Assembly: GCA_030544215.1 (NCBI GenBank)
Contig: JARZZO010000011.1
Coordinates: 13,502,001 to 13,566,000, forward strand
From: Zantedeschia hybrid cultivar
Taxonomy: Eukaryota; Streptophyta; Magnoliopsida; Alismatales; Araceae
Length of the DNA: 64,000 bases
Reading direction: 5' to 3'
Shown: positions 12,176 to 23,216 of the stretch, piece by piece
Layout of the letters: each line of letters begins with the position of its first letter
How positions within the stretch are numbered: position 1 is the first letter of the stretch
The notes under the pieces: model-generated
Database searches by the model: none
Seen by the model: only the letters and a program-made list of their open reading frames with translations
Told to the model about the DNA's origin: nothing
Position numbers and translations under genes: made by a program

Positions 12176-12698
12176 TAGGGCCGTAAACGGATATGATACA
12201 AGATACGAAAACAAATGTTTCTGTTTTTCGATTTCGATAACGATAACTTGTTTCTGTTTTCGATTCCCATAAGATCAGAAAGTGTATTTTCCGTTTCCGT
12301 TTCCGATAAAATCGGAAAATCTATTTTTTATTTTTGATTTGTTTTCGATTTCGATATCAGAATCGGATATTATTTTCGATAATTACCGAAAAACGTTAAT
12401 TTCTTAATTTATTTGTTTAAAACATATACAATGAGACCTAAATATAACCAATACACCTTAATATATTAGATAATGATCAATAAGATTAAAACAAAATGAG
12501 TGGAATCATGTATCCATAAAGTTATATTTAAAAATCTTTAATAATAATCGGAACTGAAAATCAGAAAGCAGATACGGAAACATGTGTTTCTGTTTTCGAT
12601 TCTGATAATTATTGGACGGATATTTTTTATCGAAAATAGATATTTTTTTCGGTAACAAATCAAAAAATCAGATAAGCAGATTTCCGTTGACAACCCTA
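12176..12698. mobile_element. hAT-type MITE (523 bp)
   Basis: The left end TAGGGCCGTAAACGG and right end CCGTTGACAACCCTA are imperfect inverted repeats. Flanks ATTAGAGC (12168-12175) and ATTAAAAC (12699-12706) match at six of eight positions, consistent with an aged 8-bp hAT target duplication. The interior is made of CGATTTCGATAA / GTTTTCGATT words and codes for nothing. Confidence 0.75.
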
Positions 12699-12706
12699 AT
12701 TAAAAC

Positions 12707-14080
12707 GAACATTTTACTGTCATAAACTTAGAATACTTGCATAATGATGAAACTTGGCTCCTCTTTATCTCGAAGATGTCTTTGAAGTCAACATCGGCAT
12801 CACAAAAAGCTTGTGTAATTAGTGGTTCACTTTGCAGGAGTTTTTCTCCTTCTCAAGTTTGGTGTGTGGTGAGGACCTGCGGCCCCAAGTTCACTGAAGA
12901 CACCGTGGATATCCACGTATGGTCCAGTGGTATCCTCTTTTTATTTGTGATTTTTATGTTATCTTGTCGACCGAAAACCTCTCTGCTACTTGTTTATGAA
13001 AATTATTTGTGAGGAAAGTACGAGTAAGAATATTAATACGGTATATTGCTTGTAAAAAATAATGGTACCTTAATTTTTTAATGTTTGTATGATTCATGGG
13101 ATGAATTGGAATATTTTTTTATAAAAAAGCTAATGAGGAAAGTAACTTTGTAAAAGAAAAATTAACATCATCCTGGTCCCACGTCACGAGACGCGACAAC
13201 GCGTGCTCGCGTTTTTAATTTCACCCCCTGCTACAGCTGTTCTCCCTACATGACGCTGGTGGAGATTGCTGCACTGAACGAATAGTTGGTGATATCACTC
13301 CATAATAAGTTAGTTTTGTTTATTTATTATGTTAAATAAATAAATTTAAATAAAATTTTAAACTCAGTTCATTAAACAAGTCAAATTTAAAGACAAGTGA
13401 AGTCGATTCGATTATGTTTAGAAACATACATGTTTAAATACTTGTTAAGAACCCATTTCAATATTATTAACCTCTTTTAAATATGTGTTTAATTATTCTA
13501 TTCATAAGTAAAATTAGTTAAAAAAATATCGAATATCTAGTAGAATTTTTTATAATGAATGTAAGTATAAACATATTGGTACTCATCATAATTTGATTTG
13601 AATTTATAAATTTAAAAAATTAGATACTGAGTCCATCGTGAACTCATTAGGTCTGTGAGCTACTTAACACTCAAACTCGAACTCAATCAAAATCTAAATG
13701 GTTCAAAATTAAACAACTATCATAAATATTTAACTTAAATTTAAACTTCATTAAAATTAGTTGGACCGAATTTAAACGACAAAACTTGACTAGATTGAGT
13801 TTGATCTGGGCCGCGGGCGCATCCTCCACACGACTAGCGTCGAGCAGTTAAACGGTGGGTGAAATTAACAGATTTTTTTTCTATGCGCCGACTAGAAGAC
13901 GAGAAGTAGAGCATCCATAATGCCAAGATTCCTCCTACGCAAAGATGCACTAAGCCCGCCCAATAAAAATGCGCCACATTACCTTGACGCCATCGTGTGC
14001 CCACGTCACGTCACGCCAACACCGCAAAGGATCCTATTAAATTAGAGGGTTTGCTGTGTTGTCGCTTGCCGTAACCCTCC
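12707..14080. other. Intergenic spacer upstream of the 14.1-kb promoter
   Basis: Mostly AT-rich. It includes a CpG-rich patch with ACGT cores (13185-13215), a section of AAATTTAAA / GAGTTCGAG-like words (about 13300-13800) that may be a decayed element, and CACGTCACGTCACG at about 14003-14016, which is a plausible promoter-proximal ACGT cluster for the next gene. Confidence 0.5.
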
Positions 14081-14201
14081 GGTCACCGCCTCTCGGCCAC
14101 TATAAATATCTATGCGGGCTCTATTCTCTGTCGCTGTTTCAAGAGGCTTCAACGGCGTCAGGAGGAGAGAGATCGGAGCTAGGGTTTCCCCAGCAACCAA
14201 C
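14081..14201 (+). promoter_or_regulatory. Probable eIF5 promoter and leader exon 1
   Basis: A TATA box CTATAAATATC lies at 14099-14109. It is followed by a candidate leader containing GCTAGGGTTTCCCC, that is, an AAACCCTA telo-box in reverse, a motif known near start sites of plant translation-apparatus genes. A consensus donor CAAC|GTAAGAATT follows at 14201/14202. The T-rich sequence downstream is typical of a plant first intron. The next plus-strand gene is eIF5, 9 kb away, so assignment to eIF5 is inference. An alternative is a non-coding or lost gene. Confidence 0.5.
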
Positions 14202-17200
14202 GTAAGAATTTGGTCCTTCCCGTTCACAATCCCTTCTCCCTCTCGAGCCGATGGATTGATTCGGGATCTGGCCGTAGCTGGATTGATCTTGTTTGGTTGT
14301 CCTTTTTTTTTTTTGGTGAATTTTTTCGATGTGATGCAGTAACGTACTAATCTGTGCTAGTGAGTTTTTTTTCCTTAGTTTTTTTCTAATTGATCGGACT
14401 GGAGCTGTTTCTAACGGATCTGCGCACGCTTTATTGTTGGAAGATGGATGAATCGTCTTGTGCTCCTATACGGATGATCTGATTTGGGTTCGGTGTGGAT
14501 CTGGTTGGCTTGTGCTGCTTCTGATTGCTGCTGTTCTTGCTTTTGTCTGGTTTATGGCCTACAAGTGCTGTTGGTTTCATTCCTAGTTTATGTTACTGGC
14601 GGTTCCGAAATAGTTTGGGAATTGGTGATGCAAACGATGGAAATCTGCAAGTAGCTATATGATAATAACATCTGGCAATTCGTGGTAGCTGAGGTTCTGA
14701 TGGGCCTGAGATGCCTGTTCTATGCGTTTTGTGTTTGTTATTTTTAAAGCTGTACGTATGTTTAACTCGTGATTCAAGTATGCAAGTTCTTGGATCCACT
14801 TGCGAAAACTTTTGGGAGCTTATGAATTTTTTTTCTTCTGAGGTTTTATTAGATTTAGGTTGATATCGTCACTTTTTTGGTGCGTGACTCCTGTTGCTTG
14901 TGATTTTACCCTTTTTTTTCCGATTAGAATGCCCCAAACAAAGGAGGGACTTACCTTTGGAGCCACAATAACATAAAAGTTCTCATATTATGTATTACGT
15001 TAAAGAACTCCGTGACATATTATGTAAAAACTGATTGCAAGTTATCGCTAGCTGAGATTTTCAGCAATAGGAGCACTTTCATCATAGTTATTTTGGGAGC
15101 CATATAAATCAAGGACATCCCACTCATCCAGGATGGAACTTGGCTGTCCCACCCACTTCCCATCCCTGTTCATGCGATTTCAACGTCAGCATGAATTTGC
15201 AAGTCCAATTACACACCTCCTTTGAGTTTTTGGGTGAATAGCCTGAACCTTGGAGAGAGAAAATAAGGTTCAATCTCTCTCACATCCACTAAGAAACTTT
15301 ACTTGAAGGTGCATAGTTTTTGGACGACTTGTGCTTATTGTACCAGGTTAATACTTACTGATAGTAGATAGTTTGTACAAGCATAGGAAAGAATGAATTA
15401 TGAACTGCTGTCCATGTTGGTTTTATAGGATTACAAAGGGGGAAAAAAAAGAAAGCTGACTAACAAAATTTCCTTAGGTTTTTGGTCATATGACCTAGGA
15501 CTTGAATGAAAAAACAAGCATCAGTGTTTAGCTCATGCTAGGCAACATCAGTAAGTCCGTAAACTTTCTCACAGAGTTAAAGAGATCGATGTTGACTCCT
15601 CTCATGGAAGCCTTGTCAAGATCCATTCTAGTTGTGTGCTTGGTGACGGAGACTGAGAGTTCTAATTCCTTTGGACAAACCTCATGTTCTAAATCTAGAA
15701 AGTGCTGTGAGCCTTTCACTTCTGGCACACGTTTTTGGCAACTTATTTTGCTTTCTTTCCTTGTCCTGCTTTAATCTCAATACCATTAACAAGAGATAGT
15801 GCATGCTCTAATGGGGACAACGGGCAAATATATCCTATGATTGTCTCTGCCATTGGCACCCAGAGGTTCTTTTTCGGTTCCTTCTGTTGACTCTGTCCCA
15901 TGCCAGTTTGGCGTGCATGTGGGGGGATTCAGAGGGTGGTCTTTGCACGGTCAAACTTCACTGGCTGGCTTCTTTATCAAAGGGTAGTCTGCGTGTCTCT
16001 TGATGGAGTGTAGGAGACTCCCTGTCATATGCAAATAGAAATCTTTTGTTCATGTATCATGTGTGTGGTGTCTATTTTTTTTTCCTTTTCTTGTTGCAAG
16101 TCGTATCGGTAAGTTCTACAGTTTGGTAATGAATATGACAATTGTTCCAACCCCACCACTTTCTCCCCTCCTTTACTGAAGGTGGTTGTCTATGTCTTAC
16201 ATAATGAGATTTCTATTCAGCTTTGACGAATATTACCATTCTAGATTGCTGAAGTACTTGCTTATGTTATAACTTTAATTTACTTTTAATGTTGATATTG
16301 CTTGAAGAGAAGCACTTCTATGTGCTTGTTGGATGGAGGAGGTTCAGTTCACTATGATTATTGTTCATCTGTTGGTAATATAAATCAACCGTTATAAGGA
16401 ATTGGCATGGATTCTCAGGTCTTTTGCGTCTCCTCCCTAGATTTGTTACTTTTGAGTATCTAGAATATTTTGTAACATGTATAACTTGCATTAGAGGGTA
16501 TAGTGCTTCTGGAAACTGGGGAATCATGCTGAATATGAAATGTTTCCCACCCTGGCCTAGGTTCAAATCCCAGTATTTTCTTTTCAATAAGAGATGGCAT
16601 TGCTTTATTTCTGGCCAGTTTTTAAGTTCACATGCATGAGGAGGACACTCGATTCCAGGCAGCTAGCAGACAACACATGCCATCATCATCTTAACCAATG
16701 GGGGTGGAGAATGATGACCCACTTTATGATAGTTTTGCTATGACGGATTTGCATGGCCATGGCCTTATCAGGATCTCATGACTTACCTGCATTAAGTTTT
16801 TTTATTATTTTTATGTAATTATTGCTTCCACAAACCAGGGAAATCAGGCCACATGGAAAATATCCCACCACCCGTTCCTAGAGTTCATACCCACTTTTAT
16901 TATGGATGGTTTTCTAGTTCCAATCCATGAGGGGTGTTATTTGATCATAGCATCATCATTCTTGAGTTTTTAATGAGCAGGGGGCAAAGGATGACAAGCC
17001 GTTCCAAGGTAGTTCTGCTAACATTGTCATGTTCATAAGGTCTTATCTGAATTTCATGACTTTTTTTTAGGGGAGGTGTGGGAATGGTATTTATAAAAAT
17101 ATAAAATAAAAGATTATATGAAGATTGTGGTCGGTTCGTGACTCATAAATGATGAGTCGGTTTAAGCCAAGGACTTCAAGGTGAGTTCTGGCTACAATAT

Positions 17201-17526
17201 CGAATCAAGCTGTGAATTCGTATTTGGACCCCTCTCCATCAACTTTAGTTGATGTTAACTACCCCAGTGAGATCACTAGATACCTTTGATTAACCCCTGT
17301 TCGTGATATTGAAATTGATCATGAAATAAATAAAATTCGTGCAAAATTGATGTATAACATAATGCACAAGAGAGGCAATAATAAAGAAAAAAAGAGCTTC
17401 ATTCATTGATTTTGAATATTACAAATTACAATGGTGCTTGCCAAAATGGGGAGCATTACATATGACTATAATTTTGATTTTGACAATTGGATTATTTCAT
17501 GAATGATTACATGTATAATTGCTATA

Positions 17527-19490
17527 ACCAACGCAATAGATTTGTGCTCACGATCCTGGATGCCAGTATTTGGATCATCAATCTTATAATCACCGTCTTA
17601 ATTGGGATGATCGGACCGTCGAATTTGTGTTTGTGGTCACAATCAATGTAATCAAAACATTAGACTTGTGTTAGTGGTCTTGATCGAGGAGATTAGATCT
17701 TTAAATTTGAATGCATAGTCGAGATTGCTAAGATTAGACCATTGGATTTGAATCCACAGTTGAACTCATTAAGATCAGACTGTTAGATTGAAGTTTACGG
17801 TTGAGATAAAAAAGATCAGAACGTTTATGTTTGAGATAACTGAGATCAGATGTTGAATTTGAGTTTATGGTTGAGATAAAAAAGATCACGCCATTGAATT
17901 TGAATTAATAGTCGAGATAAAAAAGATAGGATTGTTGGATTTAAATCCACGGTTGAGATCATTGAGATCATACTATTGGATTTAAGCTACCTCAACCGTT
18001 GGATTTGAGCTTATGGTCAAGATCAATGAAATCAGACGATTGAGTTTGAGTTTATGGTTGATATCATTAAGATCGTACTATTGAATTTGAGTTTACGGTT
18101 TCATAAAGATCAGACTTTTGGATTGAAGTTTACGGTTGAGATCAAAAAGATCAGACTGTTGAATTTAAATTAACAGTCGAGATTAAAAAGAGTGGATCGT
18201 GAATTTAAATCCACGATTGAGATCATTGAGATCAGACCACTAGATTTGAGCTTATGGTCAAGATCAATGAGATCAAATCATTGTGCTTGAGTTTATAATC
18301 GAGATCACTAAGATAAGATCATTGAGTTAGAGTCTACAATTAAGATAAAAAAGATCATATCATTGAATTTAAGTTTATGATTAAAATAAAAAAGATTAGA
18401 CCGTTGGATTAAAGTTTATGGTTGATATTAAAAAGATTAGACTGTTGAATTGAAATTTATGGTTGATTAAAAAGATCAGACCGTTGAATTTAAGTTAACG
18501 GTTGGGATTAAAAAGATGAGACCGTTGGATTAAAGTCTACGATTGAGATAAAAAAGATCATATTGTTGGTTTAAAGTTAATGTTGAGATTTAAATGATTA
18601 GACCGTTGGTTTAAAGTTTACTCTTGACATAAAAAAGATTAGACAGTTGGATTGAAGTTGATGGTTGAGATAAAAAAAAAAAGATTAGGTTGTTGGATTT
18701 AAGTTGACGGTTGAGATAAAAAATATTAGACCTTTGAATTTAAGTTGATGGTTAAGATAAAAAAGATCAGACCGTTGTATTCAAATTTACAGTTGAGATA
18801 AAAAAGATCAAACCGTTGAATTTAAGTTAACGATTGAGATAAAAAATATTGGACTGTTGAATCTAAGTTAACTGTGAGATAAAAAAGAACATATCATTGT
18901 ATTGAAGTTTACGGTTGAGATCTTAGATTGAAAGCTTACGGTTGAGATCAAAAAGATTAGATGGTAAGATTTTAGTAACGGACTTGATCGGATGTGATTG
19001 GACAACTGGATTTTAGTAAAGGACGTGATCGGGCCTTTAGATTTTGGTAACAATTTTGTTCGGACGTGATTAGACTGTTAGATTTTTAACAACGGACCTG
19101 ATCGGACGTTGGATGTTAATAATGGACATGCTCGATGAGATCAGACCGTTAAATTTTGATAACGAATCTGATCGGGCATGATTAGACCGTTGGATTTTAA
19201 TAACGAACCTGATCGGACCTTGGATTTTACATCGGGCCATTGTATTTAAGAGCTGGTCGAATCGTGTAGATCCGACCGTTGGATTTGAGATCTCGATCGC
19301 TATCATGAAGATCCGATCATTAGATTTGAAATCCGGTCGATATCATGAAAGTCCGACCGTTAGATTTGGGATGGTCGATATCATGTAGATCCGACTGTTA
19401 GATTTTAAATATGGTCGATCATGAAGATTCAACTGTCGGATTTGGGATTCAGTCAATATCGTGTAGACCCGATCGTTGGATTAATTTATC
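17527..19490. repeat. Diverged minisatellite array, ~41-46-bp unit, three sequence domains
   Basis: A unit of the form GATCAGACCGTTGGATTTGA followed by GTTTACGGTTGAGATAAAAAA repeats with drift over nearly 2 kb; from its length I estimate about forty units. From about 18960 the linker changes to AGTAACGGACCTGATCGGAC, and from about 19250 to GGTCGATATCATGAAGATCC, while the core GACCGTTGGATTT persists. Units differ from each other by many substitutions and small indels, so the array is old. No protein is encoded. Confidence 0.85.
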
Positions 19491-19998
19491 AATCATGACC
19501 GGTATAATTCGATTCCTACAAAAGCTTTCAAACAGATTGCTTGATAATGGAAAGGTTGTTTCGCAAGGGATAAATAGAGGGACGGGAAAAAACATCAATA
19601 ACTGTTTTGTTCACAAGCTAGCTTCCTTTAGGATTATTAGGTCAACATAATTTAATCATCTGATCTAGTAATCAGATCATTATAAAAGATCGTGGTGACG
19701 TTGGATCAATGATTGGCATAATTTGCCGATCTTATGATGATCGATCTGTTTTGATTATTGGAATGGCCTTTTGATGATATGGATTATTAGATTTAGTCAG
19801 TATAATCTGATGATCATATTAATATTGCTGATTATGACTGACATAATCAAATCAAGTTTAGGTCATTTGATCAATAGACCTATTGGAATGAGGTTAAACA
19901 GGCCGTCAAAGCAATCAGACTATTAAATTGGTGTTTATGGATAATGATCAGACCATTTAATTAGTATTAATGGTCATGGTTTGCATGTGGTTCACACA

Positions 19999-20062
19999 TA
20001 TGACATGAACACTATGACACTATCAATATGATACATTATTGTGTCATAGTGTTCATGTCATA
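19999..20062. repeat. Perfect 22-bp inverted repeat with 20-bp spacer
   Basis: The left arm (19999-20020) contains GACATGAACACTATGACAC and the right arm (20041-20062) is its exact reverse complement. The spacer itself contains TATCAATATGATA, a small palindrome. It could form a strong hairpin in RNA or mark the core of a small DNA transposon. No flanking target duplication was recognised. Confidence 0.85.
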
Positions 20063-20240
20063 ACAATAACATGTTATTATGTTGCAACAAATATGGAGTT
20101 TAAGACAAAGCTTAACATCCCGAACATAATAACATATTAATGTGTTAAGATAAATGTTGGGCTAAGACAAAGCTTAAACCCAAACAAAAGAAAGAGGGGG
20201 CCAAAGCCTACGACTTTCGGAGTAGAGAGTCCTTACCACA

Positions 20241-20900
20241 AGGAAACTCACCCTCACCGGGTGGAGGTTATGCTCATTTCCCATGCACAAAATTTTAGTG
20301 AGGGCCATATCCTCACCAGACTGCAGTTAAGTTCTCTTGCGCGCCATGCCAAAGATAGATTTTGATCAAGTCTCACCTCCGCTCTCAGCGGGCTGCGATT
20401 AGAGAGGAATTCAGTGAGGGTATGTGGGAGAAATTACATAAAACTCTATTGTTTTATGTTTATTTCAGTCTTAAAACCATGGAATAGGGAATTTTTTTAT
20501 CTAAACCCCCCGTGTTTTTTTTATAACTGTCTATAGACAATTGTAGGGGGGCAAGGTGCACCCCTCCACCCTCACCGGGTGGGCCTGGGAGGTGGATGAG
20601 GGGGCACAGGCCTTCCCCACCCTCACTGGGTGGGAATCTTCCACCCGGTGAAGATGGAGAGCTTCCTCCTCCGCATCTTCTTCACTCATCTTTTTTTTCC
20701 CTCTCAACTGTCCTAGGACAGTGAGGGAAGGAGGAGGGGGTACAGAGGCTTCCCCACCCTCGCCGGGTGGGTCTCTTCCACCCGGTGAGGGTGGAGAGTC
20801 CACCCACATCCACCGGCGATGGGAACAGTTTCCACCCTCACCGGGTGGGCTTTTCCTAACCTGGTGAGGGTGGGAAGCCCACTGGGAGGTGGACTCCTCC
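20241..20900. repeat. GC-rich modular repeat built on CACCCTCACCGGGTGG
   Basis: The near-palindromic word CACCCTCACCGGGTGG and variants recur in both orientations at about 20247, 20568, 20621, 20645, 20756, 20777, 20834 and 20860. A larger block (about 20592-20665 and 20731-20798), with TTCCCCACCCTC then TTCCACCCGGTGA, is duplicated. The open frames here (137 codons minus, 111 codons plus) follow the repeat and have no recognisable domain. Probably part of a transposable element whose ends I could not define. Confidence 0.6.
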
Positions 20901-21257
20901 CCCTGGTGATGCTTATCTTCTCTCTCTCTTATTTTTTTCCACATAAGAAAGGAGCAGGCCCAGTTCTAACTCTCCTGCTGCCTCTGACGCATGCTACTGA
21001 TGTTGCCGCTGCACACTTCTGCTGCTGCGTTTGGGCCCAGCAGGCCCATTGCCACTGCCGCTTGCGCTCAGTGGGGGTATTTGCTTCTGCCGCGAGGTCC
21101 ACTGGGACATTTGCTGCAGGTATGTCTAATATCCTAGATGAGTTTTGGATTTAATTTTCAGATTCAGTTCTCCTTTAAGTGGAGACATTAAAGGGTGCAA
21201 ACAGGGGGGGATAACGTTGACCAAAAAATGGAAAGTTCTAAACATATAACATATAGA

Positions 21258-21789
21258 CCATAGTTATCAAGGCACCCCCTAGGTGATGAGGTATTTTTTT
21301 TTTTTCAAGGCCTAGGCAGCTGAACGCCTTTGTGGGCCTTGAAACGGTGGACCTAGGCACCACTTAGGTGCACCTGTTCTGGCCTTGTCCTTCTTTGGCA
21401 AACCAATGTTAGCGTCAATGACAAAGCACTCCTATGAAGATGACAATATTCTCTTCTCACTATGATGGCCACAATGAGGTGACAACCCTCACTTGCAAAC
21501 ATCGACAAAGTTGAAACCCCGGACCATTATTGTCTCTCAGTTGACCCCCTACAAGGAGTCAAATGACAAAACACATTCCTTATGGTGAGTACAATGGATG
21601 TCGAGTCCCTTTCTTCATCCTCTCGCCTTTCCTCTCCTTTTATACATGTCTTTCTCCCTGTCTGTAAGTCTCTATACCCATCGCTTGATTGTGAATCTGC
21701 CTAGGCGCTGCTTAGGTAGGCACCTAAGCACTTGGGTACTTGGGGACCCAAATATGCCTCGGGTTGTCTTACTGCCTTGACAACTATGG
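21258..21789. mobile_element. Non-autonomous TIR element (~530 bp)
   Basis: The left end CCATAGTTATCAAGGCA and right end TGCCTTGACAACTATGG are inverted repeats differing at one position. The interior has CCTAGGC / CACCTAGG words near both ends. No intact transposase is visible; the target duplication is unclear (TATAGA left, TATAAA right). A related right end (GCCTTGACAACCATG) occurs at about 52731. Confidence 0.65.
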
Positions 21790-21892
21790 TATAAACCAGA
21801 AAACATTTTGCATCTTAATGGAGCAGGCTGAGATATGCAAGTACAAATTAGAAAATGATGGGCCCAGAATCATGTCAAATGTTGCAAATTCT

Positions 21893-22030
21893 GGTCCTGA
21901 TGACTTTTAGGATGATTGGTGCTTTCTTGGGGCCAACTGTGACTGTTGAATACATATATGCTGTCCTGATGACTTTTAGGATGATTGGTGCTTTCTTGGG
22001 GCCAACTGTGACTGTTGAATAAATATATGC
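21893..22030. repeat. Tandem duplication, 69-bp period
   Basis: Two nearly identical adjacent copies contain TCCTGATGACTTTTAGGATG and GGGGCCAACTGTGACTG; the first copies start at 21895 and 21964. They differ only near the TACATATATG / TAAATATATG end, so the duplication is recent. Confidence 0.9.
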
Positions 22031-22102
22031 CTAATTGGACTTCGGAAGTTGGGGTTTCATTATAAGTTGGTTTCTCCTGGCTGGGGGGTTACTTCATAAG
22101 TT

Positions 22103-22302
22103 GCTGGAAAGAGCTGCAACCCACGATGGGCCCTGATTTCAGATTCCCTGCCCTGAATTTTTCACTGGAGCTGCCTTAAAGGAATCCTGTGCTAGTGACC
22201 GGCTGGAAAGAGCCGCAACCCCCCACGTTGGGCCCTGATTTCAGATTCCTGCCCTGAATTTTTCACTGGAGCTGCCTTAAAGGAATCCTGTGCTAGGACC
22301 GG
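22103..22302. repeat. Tandem duplication, 99-bp period
   Basis: GCTGGAAAGAGC(T/C)GCAACC starts both copies (22103 and 22202), and GGCCCTGATTTCAGATTCC and CTTAAAGGAATCCTGTGCTAG recur in order. It lies immediately downstream of the 69-bp duplication, in the candidate eIF5 leader intron. Confidence 0.9.
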
Positions 22303-23098
22303 CTCACAGTATTACTAGTATGTTTCAGGATAGTGTCCCCAACCAGCCGTTCATAGAACAAATACAGAACAAATTTCCTTAAAGGTTGTGCATCCTCATT
22401 TTATGGTAGTCATAAGAGAGCAAGTGTTCAAAAAAAAGACAGATGGATATCTTGTAAGATACAATGTTATTGTTGGAGTAGTCATTTTCTTTTCAAGCGC
22501 TTGGTCCTGTGTGCCAAGTCTAGTGTGCAGCACAAAACTGGGCCTAGATGACCTGGGATCTATAGTCCAGCCAGCAGACCCACAACTGAACCATGCACTT
22601 ATGTACATGTTGTTGGAAATCTAATATCGACATGGGAAAGATGAGCACCCAGAAAGTAGGAACTGAAAGTTGATTGTTCTGTCATACTAGTTAAAACTAT
22701 TCTGCTTAAAACTTTCAAACCCATAAGTTATGCATTTTTCTTGATTTGTTGTGTTCATTTGTTTGTCCTCCGTCTGTATTGCCAATTTTCTTGTATCCAA
22801 TGATTAATTACTTGATTTGTTTTTTATAATTGTTCTTGCAGGAGTGAGCAATCTTATCTGTGTCCTTGCATGCTTGGTGAAGTCAGACGTGTCAAGTTTA
22901 GGACCTTTTTAATGTCCGATCTAGACACTCTGTACTTGGGATCAATTGGGTTGCTCGGAGAGTATTGCCCTACGTCTAGAAAAAAGTCCGGGCATACTTT
23001 CATTAGTGTTGTTAGACGTGTGCATCTGGAGCCCTTTAAGGACTTCGCGGCAGTTCAAAGTTGCTATAGTTGTCAGCCTCCTACATCCTGTGAGTGGT

Positions 23099-23216
23099 CC
23101 CCTATAAAAGGGAGGAACATTCCGTCTGGAACCAGAGCTTTGATATAAGGCGTGCATTGCTTCTGATAACATTTTAAGAAAAACTTCATTGCCACGAAAG
23201 GTTATTTTCAGGAAAG
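23099..23216 (+). promoter_or_regulatory. TATA box and proximal leader directly upstream of eIF5
   Basis: CCCCTATAAAAGGGAGG at about 23099-23115 is a strong TATA match, about 115 bases before the eIF5 ATG. It would place a start site near 23135. It may be a proximal alternative promoter, or simply part of a leader exon transcribed from the 14.1-kb promoter. ATTTTCAG|GAAAGATGG just before the start is also a usable 3' splice site. Confidence 0.4.

Larger units (their letters stand above)
14202..23211 (+). other. Inferred eIF5 leader intron (about 9 kb)
   Basis: If the leader exon at 14.1 kb belongs to eIF5, the leader intron runs from GT at 14202 to AG at 23210-23211, five bases before the ATG. 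An alternative acceptor TTCTTGCAG at 22833-22841 would give a 375-base terminal leader exon, or an internal exon. From 14202 to about 17520 I see no gene or defined element, only T-rich intron-like sequence. The repeats further on are listed separately. Coding exons are not visible anywhere inside. Confidence 0.4.

Noticed and set aside
13290..13810. Possible additional transposon with AAATTTAAA / GAGTTCGAG words
   Set aside because: No terminal repeats or target duplication could be found, so boundaries and class are unsupported.
16545..16580. tRNA-like T-loop word GGTTCAAATCCCA
   Set aside because: No matching acceptor, D-arm or anticodon stem can be drawn around it.
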